Positions 45,591 to 53,966 of a DNA stretch of 64,000 bases are shown here, piece by piece (position 1 is the stretch's first letter; each line of letters opens with the position of its first letter). A program made the position numbers and the translations under genes. Source of the DNA: Mucilaginibacter aquariorum (GTDB taxonomy: Bacteria; Bacteroidota; Bacteroidia; Sphingobacteriales; Sphingobacteriaceae); assembly GCF_024498135.1 (NCBI RefSeq), contig NZ_JANHOH010000001.1:1550001-1614000 (forward strand), read 5' to 3'. Below the pieces are notes generated by a model. That model was not told where the DNA came from and did not search any database. It saw nothing but the letters and a program-made list of their open reading frames with translations.

Positions 45591-46007
45591 TTACAGCAAC
45601 TGCAAAGTCGCCTTATCCTTTTCACCTTGAAAATACTTTTTCAGCACTGCTTTAAAAACAGGGTCCGCACCAGGTACTTGTGCGAATAAAGTCATAGATG
45701 ACCGCAGTTTCAGGTCATCGGGACTGCCCATCACACTATTTGCATTGCGGGATTCTAATTCCAGCAGGACCGCTGCAATCTCCACCAGGCGCTTACCCAA
45801 TACAGGATGCGCCAGGTACGCGATAGCTTCCGGCAGATCTTTGATCGCATAACGTTTCGACATTTCACTATAGCCCAGCCCGTCAATCTGCGGGAAAATA
45901 TACCAGATCCAATGACTACGTTTACGGCCTGATTTTATTTCTGTTAAAGCGGTAGCATAATCACGTTGTTGAGCATCTAAAAATCGCTTGAGGTTGTCGT
46001 TACTCAT
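45591..46007 (-). CDS. DUF1810-family protein
   Basis: This 138-residue protein has the DUF1810 landmarks LKRFLDAQQRDYATAL, SHWIWYIFPQIDGLG, HPVLGKRL and KLRSSMTLFA. Members are soluble and of unknown function, distantly compared with calpastatin-like proteins. It overlaps the following upstream gene by eight bases, forming an operon with it. Confidence 0.75.
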   Translation of the reverse strand: MSNDNLKRFLDAQQRDYATALTEIKSGRKRSHWIWYIFPQIDGLGYSEMSKRYAIKDLPEAIAYLAHPVLGKRLVEIAAVLLELESRNANSVMGSPDDLKLRSSMTLFAQVPGADPVFKAVLKKYFQGEKDKATLQLL

Positions 46008-46191
46008 CTTTTTTTTTCTTCTTATCCAGGTTTGCGAAATGTAACCTGGCTTGTTTCAGACCGGTCGCGATGGCCTCACCTTCGTCACCGGTGGTCGTTA
46101 ACACTTCATTGGCTATCTCGGTAGCCTTATCTCTGATCTTCTTAGGTTGGTTTTTATATGATGGTGGGTAATCGCCGTTATACCATGGCAT
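46000..46191 (-). CDS. Small basic protein with conserved YNGDYPPSYKNQP start
   Basis: This 63-residue protein starts MPWYNGDYPPSYKNQPKKIR. It has a central DEGEAIATGLKQAR and a Lys-rich tail. Similar small proteins occur widely in Bacteroidota, with no known role to me. It overlaps the DUF1810 gene by eight bases. Confidence 0.6.
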   Translation of the reverse strand: MPWYNGDYPPSYKNQPKKIRDKATEIANEVLTTTGDEGEAIATGLKQARLHFANLDKKKKKDE

Positions 46192-46203
46192 AAATACTTC
46201 CTT

Positions 46204-46734
46204 TTATCTTTTTTCAAATTTTGCTTCGATCGCTTGTTTCACTGACACGAAAACATCTTCTTCCAACGGATCACCACTAACTTGTTCCCATTTATGATTA
46301 TGTTCCAGTTCGGCGATGACTTTGCCATCATAAGCTACAGCATAGATGCCTTCCTGCGCTTTTACTTCAAAACTGTTCATGCCGCCATGATAGAATGCCT
46401 GCACATAAAAACCCGCTGTATGTGCGTCCTTATCTTCCAGACGCTGTAGATGATCTGCAACCTGGGATTGCTCTTCCTCATCCAAAAAATCACCGAGATA
46501 AACCCATTCAAATTTATTATCCTGCTTATGGGCGAATGTACCGATCTCTGTTGTGTCGCCGGGATTGTCTTCGGTATATTCACCGGCAGGGTCATCGTGG
46601 CGCGTCGCCTGCAACTGATAAACCCCGGTAAAAACAAGTTTGCCTTCTTCCTGATAGGTTACCGGCTCAATATCGACGTATAATTTCGTTCCGTCTGTAC
46701 GTGTTAGTTCGAGTGAAGATGTAGCGATGATCAT
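46204..46734 (-). CDS. Repair-island paralogue family protein B
   Basis: This 176-residue protein has an IEPV...EEGKLVFTGVYQL block, EDNPGDT, FEWVYLGDFL and a C-terminal VAYDGKVIAELEHNHKWEQ module. The whole layout matches the gene at 44945. The last part also resembles the genes at 47644 and 48955. The function is unknown; clustering with DNA-repair genes is the only clue. Confidence 0.6.
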   Translation of the reverse strand: MIIATSSLELTRTDGTKLYVDIEPVTYQEEGKLVFTGVYQLQATRHDDPAGEYTEDNPGDTTEIGTFAHKQDNKFEWVYLGDFLDEEEQSQVADHLQRLEDKDAHTAGFYVQAFYHGGMNSFEVKAQEGIYAVAYDGKVIAELEHNHKWEQVSGDPLEEDVFVSVKQAIEAKFEKR

Positions 46735-46831
46735 ATTATTGGTTATTTACTATTCATAAGACAACGCGCCGTTGCCTTTGTTTTGTAATGTCGCAACATC
46801 TGAACCTTTAAATCAAGTCATCATTGTAGCT

Positions 46832-47605
46832 TTATTCGAAGAGTTCCTGACTTTCTGTATAATAGGTTTTGCGTGAATTTATTTCGGCTTTTAAGATAGT
46901 TTCACCGGATGGAGTAAGGTCATGCCTGGGCAGATGCACCTGAAGGAAATCACGTTCCTTTTCCGTAATTGTATCAGGGAAATTCTTTGATATATGGCTT
47001 TCCGCATCCTCCAGGACCGTCTTTATAGCTTTTAGGATATCATTAACTTTATTTTCAGGAATCTTATTGGCTTTGGAAAACGGTGATATCTTGGCGGAAT
47101 ACAGAATTTCGTCAACATACGCATTCCCAATACCCCGAACCATCTTTCCTTCCGTTAAAACGGTTTTAATAGGGCGGGAAGTTGCTTTTAATGCACTGCT
47201 CAGGTAACCGTCAGGTATGCTCAAAGCGTCAGGCACCTTTGTGGGCATGGGGTCAAGCATTATGATCACCGCCTTTTGCCAGTCGGTAATGGCTAAGCCG
47301 GTCCCATCAGAAAACATGAGTTCAGCGATGGTGAACTTATTTTCGTTTGAACCCTCGTACCAATACATGGTTCCATGCAGCATTAAATGAAGGCCCAGCA
47401 CGTGCCCGTTTCCAAATGCGAAATGTAATTCCTTACCTTCCCTGGTGATAGCAGCTAACTTTTGTCCGTCGAAAGCTTCTTTCAAAACAGATTCCGGTAC
47501 TTTAAGTTGCCTGGGAACAAGAATCGTGATCTCTGTAAGCGTTTTACCTACAAGGCGCTTACTTAGATTTTTATTGAAAATATTTAAGTCTGGGATTTCC
47601 GGCAT
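46832..47605 (-). CDS. Fpg/Nei-family DNA glycosylase
   Basis: This 257-residue glycosylase keeps the catalytic start MPEIPDL with Pro2 and Glu3. It has GLHLMLHG, the helix-two-turn-helix GKMVRGIGNAYVDEIL and a C-terminal zincless-finger-like segment RKTYYTES in place of a Cys4 zinc finger. It removes oxidised bases in base-excision repair. The substrate is unknown. A broken second copy lies at 51076 and 52535. Confidence 0.85.
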   Translation of the reverse strand: MPEIPDLNIFNKNLSKRLVGKTLTEITILVPRQLKVPESVLKEAFDGQKLAAITREGKELHFAFGNGHVLGLHLMLHGTMYWYEGSNENKFTIAELMFSDGTGLAITDWQKAVIIMLDPMPTKVPDALSIPDGYLSSALKATSRPIKTVLTEGKMVRGIGNAYVDEILYSAKISPFSKANKIPENKVNDILKAIKTVLEDAESHISKNFPDTITEKERDFLQVHLPRHDLTPSGETILKAEINSRKTYYTESQELFE

Positions 47606-47643
47606 AGTATAAGTGTAAATGATATTATGCTTAAATTTATTAT

Positions 47644-47865
47644 TTAATTATAGTGGCTTTCTATTTTTTGCCCGATCTCGTCGATGATACTTTGTGGTAA
47701 AATTACGCCAGATGCTTGAATCCAGTTCAGGTACTCCGTGTGTTCGACGGAGGCCATCCACTTTCCATTGAAATATATTTCATAACTCCGTTCGGCCATA
47801 CTTGCTTCACAATAGATGATTTCTTCACCATACACTATTCCGAATCCAATTATAGGGTTTACCAT
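47644..47865 (-). CDS. Repair-island paralogue family protein C
   Basis: This 73-residue protein starts at the ATG at 47865 (MVNPIIGFGIVYG). It consists of the short module IYFNGKWMASVEHTEYLNW followed by an amphipathic helix, as in the C-termini of the genes at 44945, 46204 and 48955. The upstream extension to 47919 is hydrophobic and less likely. The function is unknown. Confidence 0.5.
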   Translation of the reverse strand: MVNPIIGFGIVYGEEIIYCEASMAERSYEIYFNGKWMASVEHTEYLNWIQASGVILPQSIIDEIGQKIESHYN

Positions 47866-47976
47866 TAGCACAATGTAAAAATTTGTGATCAGAGTTGCAA
47901 TCGCTGGTTGCTTCTGCAATAGACTGAGATTTTAACAACCCAATGCAAAACTTGTGTTGTTAACTGTTTACTTTGC

Positions 47977-48876
47977 ATGATGGAATTTGGCAGAATTGAC
48001 CCTTTAGAATTATCAGCAATAGATTTCACGCTACCAACTGATTCGGATTTAACGAATAAAACGCTGGCGACATCGAAGGATAGTGACGATCTAATTATTC
48101 AAGTCGGCTCCACCAAATGGGGGAACCGGGGATGGCTAGGCCGAATTTATCCGCCTAAAACCCCTGATAAACAATTTTTAAATGAGTACTGTAAACAGTT
48201 TAATACGCTGGAATTAAACGCTTCGTTTTACGCTATTCCCAAATTAGATGATGTAAAAAGATGGAGAGATCAGGTTGAAGACCGTACCGATTTTACATTT
48301 TGCCCCCGGTTTCCGCAAAGCATTTCCCACATCAGAAGGCTTGCAAATGCCGAAATACAGACGGCCCAATTCTATGAAGCAATTAGTGGATTTGGTGGCA
48401 AACTTGGTGGGCTTATGCTACAACTTAGCGACAACTTCAGCCCGAAAAGTTTTGATAACCTGAAAACATACCTGGAAGCCTTGCCAACCACTACTCCGGT
48501 ATTTGTTGAGGTTCGGAATAAAGAGTGGTATAAAGAAGGTGAAGCCAAAGAAAAATTATTTAATACGCTGCACAATCTGAAGATCGGCACGGTAATAACC
48601 GATTCGGCCGGTCGAAGAGATTGTGCCCACATGGAATTAACAACAACTCAAACCATGATCCGATTTGTGGGCAGCAATTTGCACCCCACCGATTACACGC
48701 GTGCAGATGCATGGGTTCAAAGAATTAAAACCTGGAGAGAGAAGGGCTTAAAGAGGATTTGGTTTTTCGTGCACCAACTGGACGAAAACAATAGCCCTGT
48801 CATGTGTGAATACATTATAAAACAATTGAATAAAGAGTTAGGCACGAACCTAAAGCCTCCTACATTCATAATTTAA
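47977..48876 (+). CDS. DUF72-family protein
   Basis: This 299-residue protein is a TIM-barrel-like DUF72 member with GSTKWGNRGWLGRIYP, TLELNASFYAIPK, FCPRFPQSISH and FVEVRNKEWY. DUF72 proteins often cluster with DNA-repair genes, but their reaction is unknown. The start MMEFG follows a TTTACTTTGC box. The first two codons are both ATG. Confidence 0.8.
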   Translation: MMEFGRIDPLELSAIDFTLPTDSDLTNKTLATSKDSDDLIIQVGSTKWGNRGWLGRIYPPKTPDKQFLNEYCKQFNTLELNASFYAIPKLDDVKRWRDQVEDRTDFTFCPRFPQSISHIRRLANAEIQTAQFYEAISGFGGKLGGLMLQLSDNFSPKSFDNLKTYLEALPTTTPVFVEVRNKEWYKEGEAKEKLFNTLHNLKIGTVITDSAGRRDCAHMELTTTQTMIRFVGSNLHPTDYTRADAWVQRIKTWREKGLKRIWFFVHQLDENNSPVMCEYIIKQLNKELGTNLKPPTFII

Positions 48877-48954
48877 CGCTTTTAATTCTTCACTATTTCG
48901 CCATCAAGTTAGCTTCAGATTATCAATTCTGATAAGTAAACAATAGCCGACGCT

Positions 48955-49242
48955 ATGGGTTATACTGATATGGAGAATTACCCGATCACGATAAGTCTGG
49001 ATAAAGCCGTGCATCATTTCGAGGTGGGCGAATATGCGCACCATGAGGATGATAAATGCAAGTTTCGTATATATGAAAATGGCGCTTATGTAGCCAGCTT
49101 TGAGCCGGACGCGCATGACTTTTTGCATATCTGCCAAAACCCCGGAAACGTTGAGGAAGAAATATTGCATTTGCTGGCCGACAAGATCGAAGCGCATCAC
49201 CCGCATGGTGTTAATGATAATGTTAGAAAACTAAAGTTATGA
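48955..49242 (+). CDS. Repair-island paralogue family protein D
   Basis: This 95-residue protein carries the module FRIYENGAYVASFEPDAHDF and a C-terminal amphipathic helix (LLADKIEAHHPHG), as in the genes at 44945, 46204 and 47644. It overlaps the ku start by four bases, so it is translationally coupled to Ku. A role in end joining is possible. Confidence 0.6.
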   Translation: MGYTDMENYPITISLDKAVHHFEVGEYAHHEDDKCKFRIYENGAYVASFEPDAHDFLHICQNPGNVEEEILHLLADKIEAHHPHGVNDNVRKLKL

Positions 49243-50009
49243 GAAGCATTTGGACTGGCTCCATCGGTTTTGGCCTTGTGAGCATACCCATCAAATTATT
49301 TTCTGCGGTACAGGAAACCCGGCTTGATCTGGATATGCTGGATAGCCGTGACCATGCACACATCAAGTTCCAGCGGGTCAATGAGAATACAAAAAAGGAA
49401 GTACCTTACGACAAGATCGTTAAAGGCTATAAATACGATGATGATTATGTGATCATCGAAGAAGCAGACTTCGAGGCTGCCGCTCCAGAAAAAACAAAGG
49501 TGATCGAGATCGAGAACTTTGTCGATATCGCGGCGGTGAACCCCATGTATTACGAAACCTCTTACTATACGGAACCTGCGACCAAAAACAACAAGGCTTA
49601 TGCCCTGCTGCTCGCCGCGCTGAAAAAATCAAAGAAGGCAGGTCTCGCGCGTTTCGTACTGCGAAGTACGGAGAGCCTTTGTATTGTACACCCGGTGGAT
49701 AAGGCCATTGTCGTTACCCGTATCCGCTTCGCCCAACAGATCCGCGACCAGGAAGACCTCAAACTGGATGATAAGATCGACGTCAGCGATAAAGAACTCA
49801 AAATGGGCCTGGCGCTCATCGATCAGTATGCCGAACCCCTTGACCTCTCCAAATATAAAGATGAATATCACGGTGAGCTCCTGAAGATCATCGAACAAAA
49901 AGCGAAAGGCAAACGCCCGACCATTAAGAAACTAAAACCAAAAGCAGCCAAAGGCGATGACCTGTATGACCAGCTCATGAACAGTCTACAGGTGAAAAAA
50001 GGCGCATAA
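49239..50009 (+). CDS. ku: Ku DNA-end-binding protein
   Basis: This 256-residue Ku homodimer-type protein starts MRSIWTGSIGFGLVSIPIKLFSA. It has the beta-barrel core with FVLRSTESLCIVHP and the basic C-terminal tail (KRPTIKKLKPKAAKG). It holds double-strand ends and recruits LigD (53967). It is coupled to the preceding gene and followed by a YtxH-like gene and exonuclease III. Confidence 0.93.
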   Translation: MRSIWTGSIGFGLVSIPIKLFSAVQETRLDLDMLDSRDHAHIKFQRVNENTKKEVPYDKIVKGYKYDDDYVIIEEADFEAAAPEKTKVIEIENFVDIAAVNPMYYETSYYTEPATKNNKAYALLLAALKKSKKAGLARFVLRSTESLCIVHPVDKAIVVTRIRFAQQIRDQEDLKLDDKIDVSDKELKMGLALIDQYAEPLDLSKYKDEYHGELLKIIEQKAKGKRPTIKKLKPKAAKGDDLYDQLMNSLQVKKGA

Positions 50010-50021
50010 TCAAAAACAGAT

Positions 50022-50261
50022 ATGAAAAACCTATTCGAAAAAGAGAACCACAACGGCCTGATCGCAGCCGCCATTATCGGAGGCCTGGCCGCGGCAGCGG
50101 TCGCTTACTTTTATTTAACAGATGACGGCGAAGAACGCTTTGCGGAACTTAAACATAAATTAAAGGACCTGGCCAAGGATTTAGCATCCGGTATCATCAG
50201 TGATAAAACAGGTATCGCCAAAAACACGGTCAAGTCGGCGGCTGATCATATTGTGAAATAA
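50022..50261 (+). CDS. YtxH-like small membrane protein
   Basis: This 79-residue protein has one glycine- and alanine-rich membrane helix (about 12-30, GLIAAAIIGGLAAAAVAYFYL) and a helical C-terminus. This resembles YtxH-type stress proteins. It lies 12 bases after ku in the same direction. Confidence 0.6.
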   Translation: MKNLFEKENHNGLIAAAIIGGLAAAAVAYFYLTDDGEERFAELKHKLKDLAKDLASGIISDKTGIAKNTVKSAADHIVK

Positions 50262-50289
50262 TCTGGTAGATATTGTTTCCGGCAACCCC

Positions 50290-51060
50290 ATGAAGATCGC
50301 TACCTATAACATTAATGGCATCAATGGCCGGATCGCTAATCTCGTCCGTTGGCTGAAGGAAGCGGAACCTGATGTGGTATGCTTACAGGAACTCAAGTGT
50401 GAAAATCATAAGTTTCCGGAGCAGGCCTTGCTGGATGCGGGTTATCATGCGATCTGGCACGGCCAGAAAAGCTGGAACGGTGTGGCCATTCTTTCTCGTT
50501 ACGGCGAAATTCAGGAAACGCGCCGCGACCTTGACGGTGACCCGGACGATACGCATAGCCGTTATATCGAAGCATTTGTCAATGGTGTGGTGATCGGCTG
50601 TCTCTATCTCCCTAACGGCAATCCATTTCCTGGCCCGAAATTCGACTATAAACTTAAGTGGATCAAACGACTGACCGCCCATGCCAAAAAACTGCAGCAG
50701 TTTGGCTTGCCTGTCGCACTCATCGGCGATTACAACATTATGCCCACCGAGCTGGACACCTATAAACCCGAAAAATACCTCGAAAATGCTTTGTTCCGCC
50801 CGGAAGCGCGAAAGCTGTTCCGCGCGTTGCTCAAACTTGGCTGGACGGATGCTGTCCGGCACTTATTTCCCGCTGAACCGGTCTACACTTTCTGGGATTA
50901 TCTCCGTAACGCCTATGGCCGAAATGCGGGTTTAAGACTTGACCATTTTCTACTCAATGATAAACTCCTGCCTCGCCTGAAAGCAGCGGGCATAGATAAA
51001 AGCGTTAGAGGCTGGGAACACAGCAGCGACCATGCACCCGTCTGGATTGAACTTTCTTAA
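50290..51060 (+). CDS. xth: Exonuclease III-family AP endonuclease
   Basis: This 256-residue enzyme of the EEP fold has KIATYNINGIN, CLQELKCEN, the catalytic motif GDYNIMP, RLDHFLLN and the final SSDHAPVW. It nicks 5' of abasic sites and trims 3' ends, which suits the nearby glycosylase and end-joining genes. Confidence 0.9.
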   Translation: MKIATYNINGINGRIANLVRWLKEAEPDVVCLQELKCENHKFPEQALLDAGYHAIWHGQKSWNGVAILSRYGEIQETRRDLDGDPDDTHSRYIEAFVNGVVIGCLYLPNGNPFPGPKFDYKLKWIKRLTAHAKKLQQFGLPVALIGDYNIMPTELDTYKPEKYLENALFRPEARKLFRALLKLGWTDAVRHLFPAEPVYTFWDYLRNAYGRNAGLRLDHFLLNDKLLPRLKAAGIDKSVRGWEHSSDHAPVWIELS

Positions 51061-51075
51061 ACGAAATTATAACCT

Positions 51076-51370
51076 ATGGCAGAATTACCCTACCTCAACG
51101 TATTTGCAAACATCCTGACAAGGAAATTCTGTGAGAAAACGCTTAACAGGATTGATGTAACCGTAGCACAATAATTAAATGTCAGCCCCGCCGAATTCAG
51201 GTCGGCTTTGGAAGGCGTCAACTTCCCGCTGTAAAACGGGCAGGCAAAACCCTGCAATTTCATTTTTCCGGTTAACAGGTACCTGGCCTCCACCTCATGC
51301 TGCAGGATGAGCTGGTGGCCATTCAGGATGAGGAGACACCAAGGACAGTATCGGCTCAAGCAATTAAAGA
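51076..51370 (+). pseudogene. 5' fragment of a second fpg gene
   Basis: From ATG 51076 the reading MAELPYLNVFANILTRKF matches the start of the intact glycosylase at 46832 (MPEIPDLNIFNKNLSKRL), but Pro2 is Ala. Two in-frame stops follow. After a frameshift the text GKTLQFHFSG and VPGLHLMLQ matches residues about 58-77 of the intact protein. The 3' part of the gene appears at 52535, after the DedA-rhodanese gene. Confidence 0.65.
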
Positions 51371-51533
51371 TGCCATCACGGGGTCACTGAGAAACCACGA
51401 ATGATCCTTAAGATGTGCTCTGATCACTTATTTACTGCGGGCATTCCTTAAAGGCATATTTAAGTCAAAATACCAAGTTGGAAGCACTATGATAATCAAA
51501 TTCGGTAATTTAGCGTCATATCAGCTATGATCA

Positions 51534-52463
51534 ATGAATACATTAATTGAATTGGTGCAAGCTTACGGGCTTTGGATAATTTTTCTTATTACGCTGATTC
51601 AAAGCATCGGCTTACCAATACCTGCATTTGCTATCGTTATTGTTACTGCAGCCGTCACCCCTGCCAATACTTTCGATGTAATTTCACTCGTGCTGACCGC
51701 GACTTTCGGATCTTTAATCGGTGACATTATTTTATACTTCGCCGGTAAAAAACTAGGGACAGGTGTTCTGGGAAAATTGTGCAGGATATCGCTATCGCCT
51801 GACTCCTGCGTAAAGAGCAGCGGAGATATTTTTGAACGTTACGGCCCGCCTGCGCTAACGGTTGTGAAATTCATTCCGGGCCTTTCTACATTAGCCCCCG
51901 TAATAGCTGGTGTTTACGCCATGCCGATATTTTCATTCATAGCTTACTCTTTGATTGCCGCGGCCATTTATAGCATTGCGGCTGTCAGTCTCGGCGTCTT
52001 ATTTCACCATGAGATTGGCAGCTTAATTGCCACACTGACCGAATATGGCAAACTTGGAGTTTTGATCGTTATTATTTCATTTTGCATCTTCCTTTTTGCC
52101 AAATGGTTGCAGCGGCACCTCCTTATCAGGCAATTCAAAACTGATCGTGTGACTGTCAATGACCTGCACGAATTAATACGTGACAAATCAGGACATGTAA
52201 TATTTGACGCGCGTCCCGAAGATCAACGGACAAGAAACGGGTTCATTCCCGGTTCTATACCCATCAGCGAAAATAATTTGAGTGAGATCGCTAATCTTTA
52301 TTCCGCCCACGATGAGATAATTGTTTATTGCTCCTGTCCAGACGAACTCACGGCGGCAAGATATGCTCAGAAACTGCGCAGGTCAGGGTTAAAACGAATT
52401 AGACCCTTACTTGGTGGCGTTGATGAGTGGGCTAAATCCGGAGGCCAAATATCATTCAATTGA
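51534..52463 (+). CDS. DedA-family membrane protein fused to a rhodanese domain
   Basis: This 309-residue protein has a DedA/SNARE-associated membrane part (residues about 1-200, with GLPIPAFAIVI, FERYGPPALTVVKFIPGLS) and a C-terminal rhodanese domain (about 205-305). The rhodanese loop is IVYCSCPDE, with a candidate catalytic Cys. DedA proteins help maintain membrane potential and lipid flipping. The gene sits between two halves of a broken fpg copy and so probably inserted there. A likely alternative start at 51527 is out of frame. Confidence 0.8.
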   Translation: MNTLIELVQAYGLWIIFLITLIQSIGLPIPAFAIVIVTAAVTPANTFDVISLVLTATFGSLIGDIILYFAGKKLGTGVLGKLCRISLSPDSCVKSSGDIFERYGPPALTVVKFIPGLSTLAPVIAGVYAMPIFSFIAYSLIAAAIYSIAAVSLGVLFHHEIGSLIATLTEYGKLGVLIVIISFCIFLFAKWLQRHLLIRQFKTDRVTVNDLHELIRDKSGHVIFDARPEDQRTRNGFIPGSIPISENNLSEIANLYSAHDEIIVYCSCPDELTAARYAQKLRRSGLKRIRPLLGGVDEWAKSGGQISFN

Positions 52464-52534
52464 ATTGCGCCATTCGTAGAGTTAGAAACATCAACACATG
52501 TAATTCACTGACAATAAGCCCATAAGAACTATGA

Positions 52535-53037
52535 TTCGAATCTCTCCCTCTCCATTTCGATAAAGGTGAAGGGTTTGCCGTTATCGATCTTCAAAAACAT
52601 GCTACGCAGACCCTGCAGCCAGCACCGGTCCCTGTGCCAGAGGCACTCGCGTTAAGTAAGGAATATTTTTCATCACTACTTTCCAAAAAGCACACGGTCA
52701 TCAAACCCTGCTCATGGACCAGAAGCTCATCCGTGGTATCGGTAATTCCTATGCCGACGAGATCCTATACGACGCCGGAGTTTCCCCGTTCCCAACCGCG
52801 AAGGCCATACCCGCTCCATACATTGACCGGCTTTTTAACAGCATTAATGAAGTCCTAAAAAGCGCGATCAAACAGATCGGGGCAGCAAATGGGGACGAAC
52901 TTAAAGGAGAATTAAAAGATTTTATGAATATTCACAGCCGTACATTAAAAAAAACTTCAAAAGGCGAGGAAATCAAAACGGAGAAGATTGGCGGACGGAC
53001 CACCTACTACACTGACGAGCAACAGCTATTTCTGTAA
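52535..53037 (+). pseudogene. 3' fragment of the split fpg gene
   Basis: The text LHFDKGEGFAVIDLQK (from about 52550) matches residues about 96-111 of the intact glycosylase. After a frameshift near 52700 the frame LIRGIGNSYADEIL...RTTYYTDEQQLFL matches the helix-two-turn-helix and zincless finger. The 107-residue tail from ATG 52714 is open but lacks the catalytic N-terminus. Together with 51076-51370 it covers nearly all of the gene. Confidence 0.7.
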
Positions 53038-53084
53038 TTGATTACAGTATTTGTTTATTGCTATCCGCTTTTCTAAATTTGACG

Positions 53085-53513
53085 ATGTCATTTAATTTAG
53101 ATAGCGAAGGCTTTGAAAAGATCATCGGCATTTTAGACCGGGCTTTCCAAGTGAGTTTTGATGAAGGACTGATGGAAGATCTCGGTAAAAAATCACCGTT
53201 TTATTACAATAACATTCCTGTTGTAAGCCAAGCTAATGACAGTGATATTGGTGAAATTTTATCATCGGTTCTAAATATCTTCAGAGACGCCGTTGAAGAA
53301 AAATTTAGTTTTGTAAGCGATGAGCTTGCCGAACAATTAAATAGTACCCTGTTCGAATTATTCGAAGAAAGTTTTATCTCCAAGCCGGGCAAGTTCTCAG
53401 CATTTTATTTCGAGAATGTCGCCATATTTCCAAAAAACCGGGACGCAGGGAATTTGAATAAGTTTATCGAAGACAGTAAATTCCTGTTCCTGTTCGCTAT
53501 CCGCGGATATTAA
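53085..53513 (+). CDS. Hypothetical acidic protein
   Basis: This 142-residue acidic protein runs from the ATG at 53085 (MSFNLDSEGFEKIIGIL). It is helical, with repeated FE/DE pairs, and carries no recognised motif. A TAAATTTG box lies directly upstream at 53074, very close to the start. Its end overlaps the convergent gene by four bases. Confidence 0.5.
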   Translation: MSFNLDSEGFEKIIGILDRAFQVSFDEGLMEDLGKKSPFYYNNIPVVSQANDSDIGEILSSVLNIFRDAVEEKFSFVSDELAEQLNSTLFELFEESFISKPGKFSAFYFENVAIFPKNRDAGNLNKFIEDSKFLFLFAIRGY

Positions 53514-53965
53514 AGTCCGCTGCTTTTGGAACGTAGCCCTTTGATCGCCAATGCCGTAACCAAACCGCCAACCAGGTACCAGGCCACCGTCAGCACTTTT
53601 GTTTTATCCGTTCTCGTCACCGGCTCATCGCTCAGACCCAATGGTTCGGTCAAGGTCAGTGCTCCAATTCCGGCGGCCGCACCGATCGCCGCCCCGCGCA
53701 ACAGCAGGTATTTCTTTTTGCCCAAGCCGATCGTGCTGAAATAAAGCGCGTTACTGAGTAAGTCTCCAGCCAGTGTAGCCACAAAAAGGGCGTTGCCCGT
53801 CGGAGGGGTCAGGTTCATGGCTTCCATGCCTTTTGTCAGGGCCTCCTCACCCACCAGGTCGACACGCGGCGCTTTATGGTCAAATGCTTTTACGGTCTGG
53901 TGAATGATATTTAGGGTAACCGCCCCCGCCAGTCCTCCAATGATGTTACTGATCAATTTTTTCAT
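53510..53965 (-). CDS. Hypothetical membrane protein upstream of the ligase end
   Basis: This 151-residue protein has about four hydrophobic segments (near 5-20, 60-80, 88-108 and 125-145) with many Gly and Ala. It lies one base after the ligD stop in the same direction and is probably co-transcribed with it. No family is recognised. Confidence 0.6.
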   Translation of the reverse strand: MKKLISNIIGGLAGAVTLNIIHQTVKAFDHKAPRVDLVGEEALTKGMEAMNLTPPTGNALFVATLAGDLLSNALYFSTIGLGKKKYLLLRGAAIGAAAGIGALTLTEPLGLSDEPVTRTDKTKVLTVAWYLVGGLVTALAIKGLRSKSSGL

Positions 53966-53966
53966 T

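Noticed and set aside
52634..52858. 74-codon frame before the fpg remnant
   Set aside because: Its first half is part of the broken fpg gene and its second half is out of frame with it, so it is not an independent gene.
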